From positions 43,991-107,990 of the forward strand of contig CALSMY010000004.1 in the NCBI GenBank assembly GCA_943787575.1: a DNA stretch of 64,000 bases. The letters are read 5' to 3'. Each line of letters begins with the position of its first letter. Positions within the stretch are counted from its first letter, which is position 1. Position numbers and translations under genes: made by a program. The DNA comes from an uncultured Opitutales bacterium (GTDB lineage Bacteria; Verrucomicrobiota; Verrucomicrobiia; Opitutales; Seribacteraceae). Below are positions 61,100 to 64,000 of this stretch, in pieces. The notes beneath the pieces are model-generated. The model was given only the letters and a program-made list of their open reading frames with translations, was not told the DNA's origin and made no database searches.

Positions 61100-62683
61100 G
61101 TGCAGTTCCCTTGGGTGGAAGAAGATGGAGAGGGAGGGTATTCACTAAAAATTGAGCCTGGAGATTACAAAATTCAAGTGGCACATTGGTTGACTGATGA
61201 TTTTCTATTCATGACTCGAGACGATGAGGGTGGTTACCAATGGGAACCAACCTCTAGGGAACGTGCCGGAATACTTTCTGTAAGTTCTGGCGAGACATAT
61301 GATTTAGGGACTGCTATCCTTGATACTGGTAGTGGACCAGGGCCAGAGCCGCAAAATTCAATCAGTGGTTCCGTTCTTACAAGAGAAGGAGCCAGGGTTC
61401 CTAATGCAGCTGTACATGCTCGTACCACAGATTACTTATCTTGGAGAGAAACTGAAACCGATCGAGACGGTAATTACTCGCTGTACGATCTTCCTGCGGG
61501 GGATTGGGTACTCTACGCAGCTCCACCCTTCGAGTCAGATGAGTTTTTAGGATATTTTGAATCAGATGAATCTGGTCCTCATCAATTAGAAGATGGTTCT
61601 CAGTTAGAAATAGATAACTTAATTCTCCAAGGCTCCAATACTTCAGGTCGTGTACTTTATTCCAAGAAAGATAAAGAAAGTGGTGAGTCTAAAATTAAAG
61701 CCCTTTCAGGCGGGTGGATTTGGGTGTTCGAAGATGAGGACCAGGATGGAGAGCCTGATTATGGTGATCCATTCTTTGATGAAGATTTTGAAGACTATAA
61801 GGAATATTTTGCCTACACCGATGACAATGGGTTCTTTTCATTATACATTGATAAACCTGGTAGATACTCACTTATCGTAGAGATGGAAGGACAACTGTCC
61901 TCCTACGATCAGGAGCCTATCTCATTTCTCCGTAAAGATACTTTCACTAAGCTCCGAATTGGAAATACCATCAAGATTGACTGGGCGAAAAATAAAGTTT
62001 CTCCAGATAAATTTGACATCAAGCGACGAATTTCCGGATCAAGCGATAACATGAAGAGCTTGTTCTCTTCTTCCAATGATTATCGTGACGGAACGGATAA
62101 GCTTTTCATGGATAGGTCAATCCAACCAGGCAAATCTTATGAGTACAAAGTCTTTGCTGTGAATGTTGGCGATGATAGAAATTCTTCGGAAGCTTTAGAT
62201 CTCGATGTAGTTAAGGTTTCTAAGCCAATCATTTACTTCGTCCCTCCCAAAAAATCCATTTCGGGAGTTGTTTCATATGCGGATAGCAACATGACCAAGA
62301 CTGTAAAAGGTGCAGAAATTGTAGCCTGGCAGACTTATGGGGTGGGGTATGCAAGTACCTATTCTGGTAAAAATGGAAAGTACGAATTGGATCTGGGGCC
62401 AGGAGAATGGGAAGTCACTGTGTACAGACCTTGGGATACAAAAGTTGATTGGTATTTCGAAGGACTCCCCAAGATCGTTGAATTTAAAGATGATATCACT
62501 GTTCAAAAAAGACCTAGTTTTAACTTTGAAGTGACAAAGCAGGGTGCCGGAGAAATAAAAGGATCAATAGCTCTTCCTGAAGGTGTAACCTATTCTCAAC
62601 TTTCCAACTTTGTTTGGATTGATTGTTTCGATCCTATGGGTAACGGAGATTGGGCCCAGCCAGATTCCAATGGTTCCCTTTAG
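61100..62683 (+). CDS. giant secreted protein, piece 10: Cna-B-like modules and one FnIII-like domain
   Basis: Continues from about 61067 (DFFDAYDEWGFVQFPWVEEDGEGGY). A Cna-B-type module starts at ISGSVLTREGARVPNAAVHA, with DRDGNYSLYDLPAGDWVLYA as its closing strands. A Ca-binding-like stretch DEDQDGEPDYGDPFFDEDFED follows. An FnIII-like domain ends YEYKVFAVNVGDDRNSSEAL. Another module is ISGVVSYADSNMTKTVKGAEIVAW with LDLGPGEWEVTVYRP. Removing a C at 62676-62678 restores the frame. Confidence 0.62.
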   Translation: MQFPWVEEDGEGGYSLKIEPGDYKIQVAHWLTDDFLFMTRDDEGGYQWEPTSRERAGILSVSSGETYDLGTAILDTGSGPGPEPQNSISGSVLTREGARVPNAAVHARTTDYLSWRETETDRDGNYSLYDLPAGDWVLYAAPPFESDEFLGYFESDESGPHQLEDGSQLEIDNLILQGSNTSGRVLYSKKDKESGESKIKALSGGWIWVFEDEDQDGEPDYGDPFFDEDFEDYKEYFAYTDDNGFFSLYIDKPGRYSLIVEMEGQLSSYDQEPISFLRKDTFTKLRIGNTIKIDWAKNKVSPDKFDIKRRISGSSDNMKSLFSSSNDYRDGTDKLFMDRSIQPGKSYEYKVFAVNVGDDRNSSEALDLDVVKVSKPIIYFVPPKKSISGVVSYADSNMTKTVKGAEIVAWQTYGVGYASTYSGKNGKYELDLGPGEWEVTVYRPWDTKVDWYFEGLPKIVEFKDDITVQKRPSFNFEVTKQGAGEIKGSIALPEGVTYSQLSNFVWIDCFDPMGNGDWAQPDSNGSL

Positions 62684-63749
62684 TATCCCTTTAAAATCGG
62701 GTGAATATGAACTATCTATTTGGGTGGATCAGTGGGCTCTGCCTGGAGTTGGATTACCTGATCCAAAAGTTTACCGTGTTAGAAAATCTGCCGTTGATGT
62801 TGGTGTTATCCAATTACCGACTATGGATGGTAATATTTCAGGCACTCTTCTATCTTCTGATGATAAACCACTTGGAGAAATTGAAGTATGGTGCTGGAAT
62901 GATCGCGGCGGTTGGGCTAGTGACACAACCGATAAAGATGGTAAATACTCCTTAACCGTTGGTATAGGTTCATGGGAGGTAGGGTATACCATACCATGGA
63001 ATCCGGATGGATCGGCGAAACCATTCATTCAAGGATCTCCCAAGCGTGTTAGAATAACCGATTCTGCTCAATCAAAAACAGTAGACTTTATTGTTAAGTC
63101 TGCTGGTAATACTATTGAGGGAATAGTTTTAGATTCTAATAATAATCCGATATCCAATCTAGATGGTTGGGTATATGTCAAAGAATATATCGAACAAGAC
63201 GATGAAACCCCATTGGATGAATATTTTGAAAATTATGTTGCAGATACCTGGGTGGATCCGAGCGGAAGATTCTCATTTCCTACAGCTTCAGGTACTTACT
63301 TAGTAGGTATTTGGTTACCCGGGGAGTCCGGATACTCCGCTCCTGCTGATCTAACTTACCGTGTGGATGATTCCGGTGAATTGTTTGCAGTAAGTGATTC
63401 CGGTGAAGATTCGAATAAAACGAGAATTGAAATAGTACTCAATGAAGTTAATTCCACCCTAGTGGGTAATTTCAGGAAAGGAACGAACAACATAAAAACA
63501 TTCACTGGTGAAGTTTACGCTATGCGTTTGGACGCTCAGGGTTGGAGCAGTACCAACATCAAATCCGATGGATCGTACAAGATGAAACTTCCAACTGGTG
63601 AATGGATGATAGAATATTATGTTATGGAAGATAGTGCCAATACCGGCTATCAACCATACCCCGATAAGTCTTCTTACATTACTATTGAAGATGGTGAAAA
63701 TACACTTAACTTGATTTTTCAAAGATGGCCACTTTGTCCCTGTCACTAA
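62610..63749 (+). CDS. giant secreted protein, piece 11: three Cna-B-like modules
   Basis: Meaningful from about 62670. Modules start at ISGTLLSSDDKPLGEIEVW, IEGIVLDSNNNPISNLDGWVYV and LVGNFRKGTNNIKTFTGEVYAM. Each ends with a D/SGxYSL-type strand such as DKDGKYSLTVGIGSWEVGY and KSDGSYKMKLPTGEWMIEYY. The last frame-break is a missing A at 63721-63723. Confidence 0.62.
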   Translation: MFGLIVSILWVTEIGPSQIPMVPFSIPLKSGEYELSIWVDQWALPGVGLPDPKVYRVRKSAVDVGVIQLPTMDGNISGTLLSSDDKPLGEIEVWCWNDRGGWASDTTDKDGKYSLTVGIGSWEVGYTIPWNPDGSAKPFIQGSPKRVRITDSAQSKTVDFIVKSAGNTIEGIVLDSNNNPISNLDGWVYVKEYIEQDDETPLDEYFENYVADTWVDPSGRFSFPTASGTYLVGIWLPGESGYSAPADLTYRVDDSGELFAVSDSGEDSNKTRIEIVLNEVNSTLVGNFRKGTNNIKTFTGEVYAMRLDAQGWSSTNIKSDGSYKMKLPTGEWMIEYYVMEDSANTGYQPYPDKSSYITIEDGENTLNLIFQRWPLCPCH

Positions 63750-64000
63750 ATGGTACAGTTGCTGATGAAAGCGGCTCTGGTATATCTGGTGCTTATGTAT
63801 GGGTATACAGAGAGGAACTTGGCGATTTTTCTGAATTCTGGAGTGAATCCATTACTAAAGACGACGGAAGTTATTCCATTGATATTATACCAGGAGGAAA
63901 ATACGATGTGGGTGTCTATCTAACTAGTGAACTTCGTGGTCAAAACTACACAGAACCTTCAATTCTCAATGTGAAGGTTCCCAAGGCTAGCGAACGTGAT
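63725..64000 (+). CDS. giant secreted protein, piece 12, runs off the window
   Basis: The final frame begins MATLSLSLNGTVADESGSGISGAYVWVY and continues to KVPKASERD at the window end with no stop. It is one more Cna-B-like module, with SITKDDGSYSIDIIPGGKYDVGVY as its closing strands. The C-terminal anchor, if any, lies outside the window. Only the piece numbering is arbitrary; the true gene runs from 55426. Confidence 0.65.
   Translation, partial: MATLSLSLNGTVADESGSGISGAYVWVYREELGDFSEFWSESITKDDGSYSIDIIPGGKYDVGVYLTSELRGQNYTEPSILNVKVPKASERD

Noticed and set aside
1..64000. Mobile element or prophage
   Set aside because: No transposase, integrase, terminal inverted repeats, att-like duplications next to the tRNAs or phage structural genes were found.

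Overview
The window looks like a piece of a Gram-negative bacterial chromosome of moderate to low GC content. The best guess is a marine member of the Verrucomicrobiota, close to Opitutae/Puniceicoccales. This is an inference from gene content: LpxA implies an LPS outer membrane, there are membrane-anchored prenyltransferase/squalene-oxidase-repeat proteins, a stand-alone OvoA-type methyltransferase, a SelT/W/H-family protein and small Pro-rich secreted proteins, and ordinary Shine-Dalgarno sequences are almost absent. No 16S rRNA is present to confirm it. There is no transposase, integrase, phage gene or CRISPR array.

Layout. 0-12 kb is housekeeping metabolism: the trpF tail, ffh, serA, then a tight run plsY-hom-lysC-thrC (aspartate to threonine), a GT9 glycosyltransferase, citramalate synthase (isoleucine entry) and an acyl-ACP synthetase. 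12-17 kb holds tRNA-Lys, small unknown genes and a 971-residue M16 lipoprotein protease. 17-20 kb carries small genes, a TatD-like hydrolase and cysS. 20-28 kb is a sugar locus: SMP-30 lactonase, SDR, a complete RbsBAC-type ABC importer and xylulokinase. The kinase overlaps an ovothiol-type methyltransferase, a small unknown gene and rodA in a tightly packed operon; rng follows. 31-37 kb has glycerate kinase with DUF2062, a NamZ-type muramidase, an ACT protein, a Sel1-repeat protein and tRNA-Ser. 37-45 kb is envelope and secreted proteins: lipoproteins, an NRAMP-like transporter, azurin and two squalene-cyclase-fold proteins flanking a YdjY protein. 45-50 kb is ftsY, aroB, lpxA, an A-type Fe-S carrier, infC and crcB. 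50-55 kb has a Pro/Ser-rich secreted protein coupled to a trypsin-like protease, a polysaccharide-export permease, a GT4 enzyme and an SDR. From 55.4 kb to the window end there is one giant secreted protein.

Many genes are broken by single-base frameshifts, where both halves remain recognisable and several breaks lie in homopolymer runs (thrC, glycerate kinase, namZ, the Sel1 protein, a cyclase-fold protein, the protease, an SDR and the giant gene). In the giant gene three near-identical 399-bp repeats differ almost only by missing single bases. Sequencing or assembly error is therefore the simplest explanation, and broken genes are described here as reconstructed.

The most unusual item is the giant gene. 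After frame correction it has a signal peptide, a blue-copper (cupredoxin) domain with HPFHI and CINHASM copper-site motifs, 133-residue acidic tandem repeats and at least eight Cna-B-like beta-sandwich modules, and it continues beyond the window.
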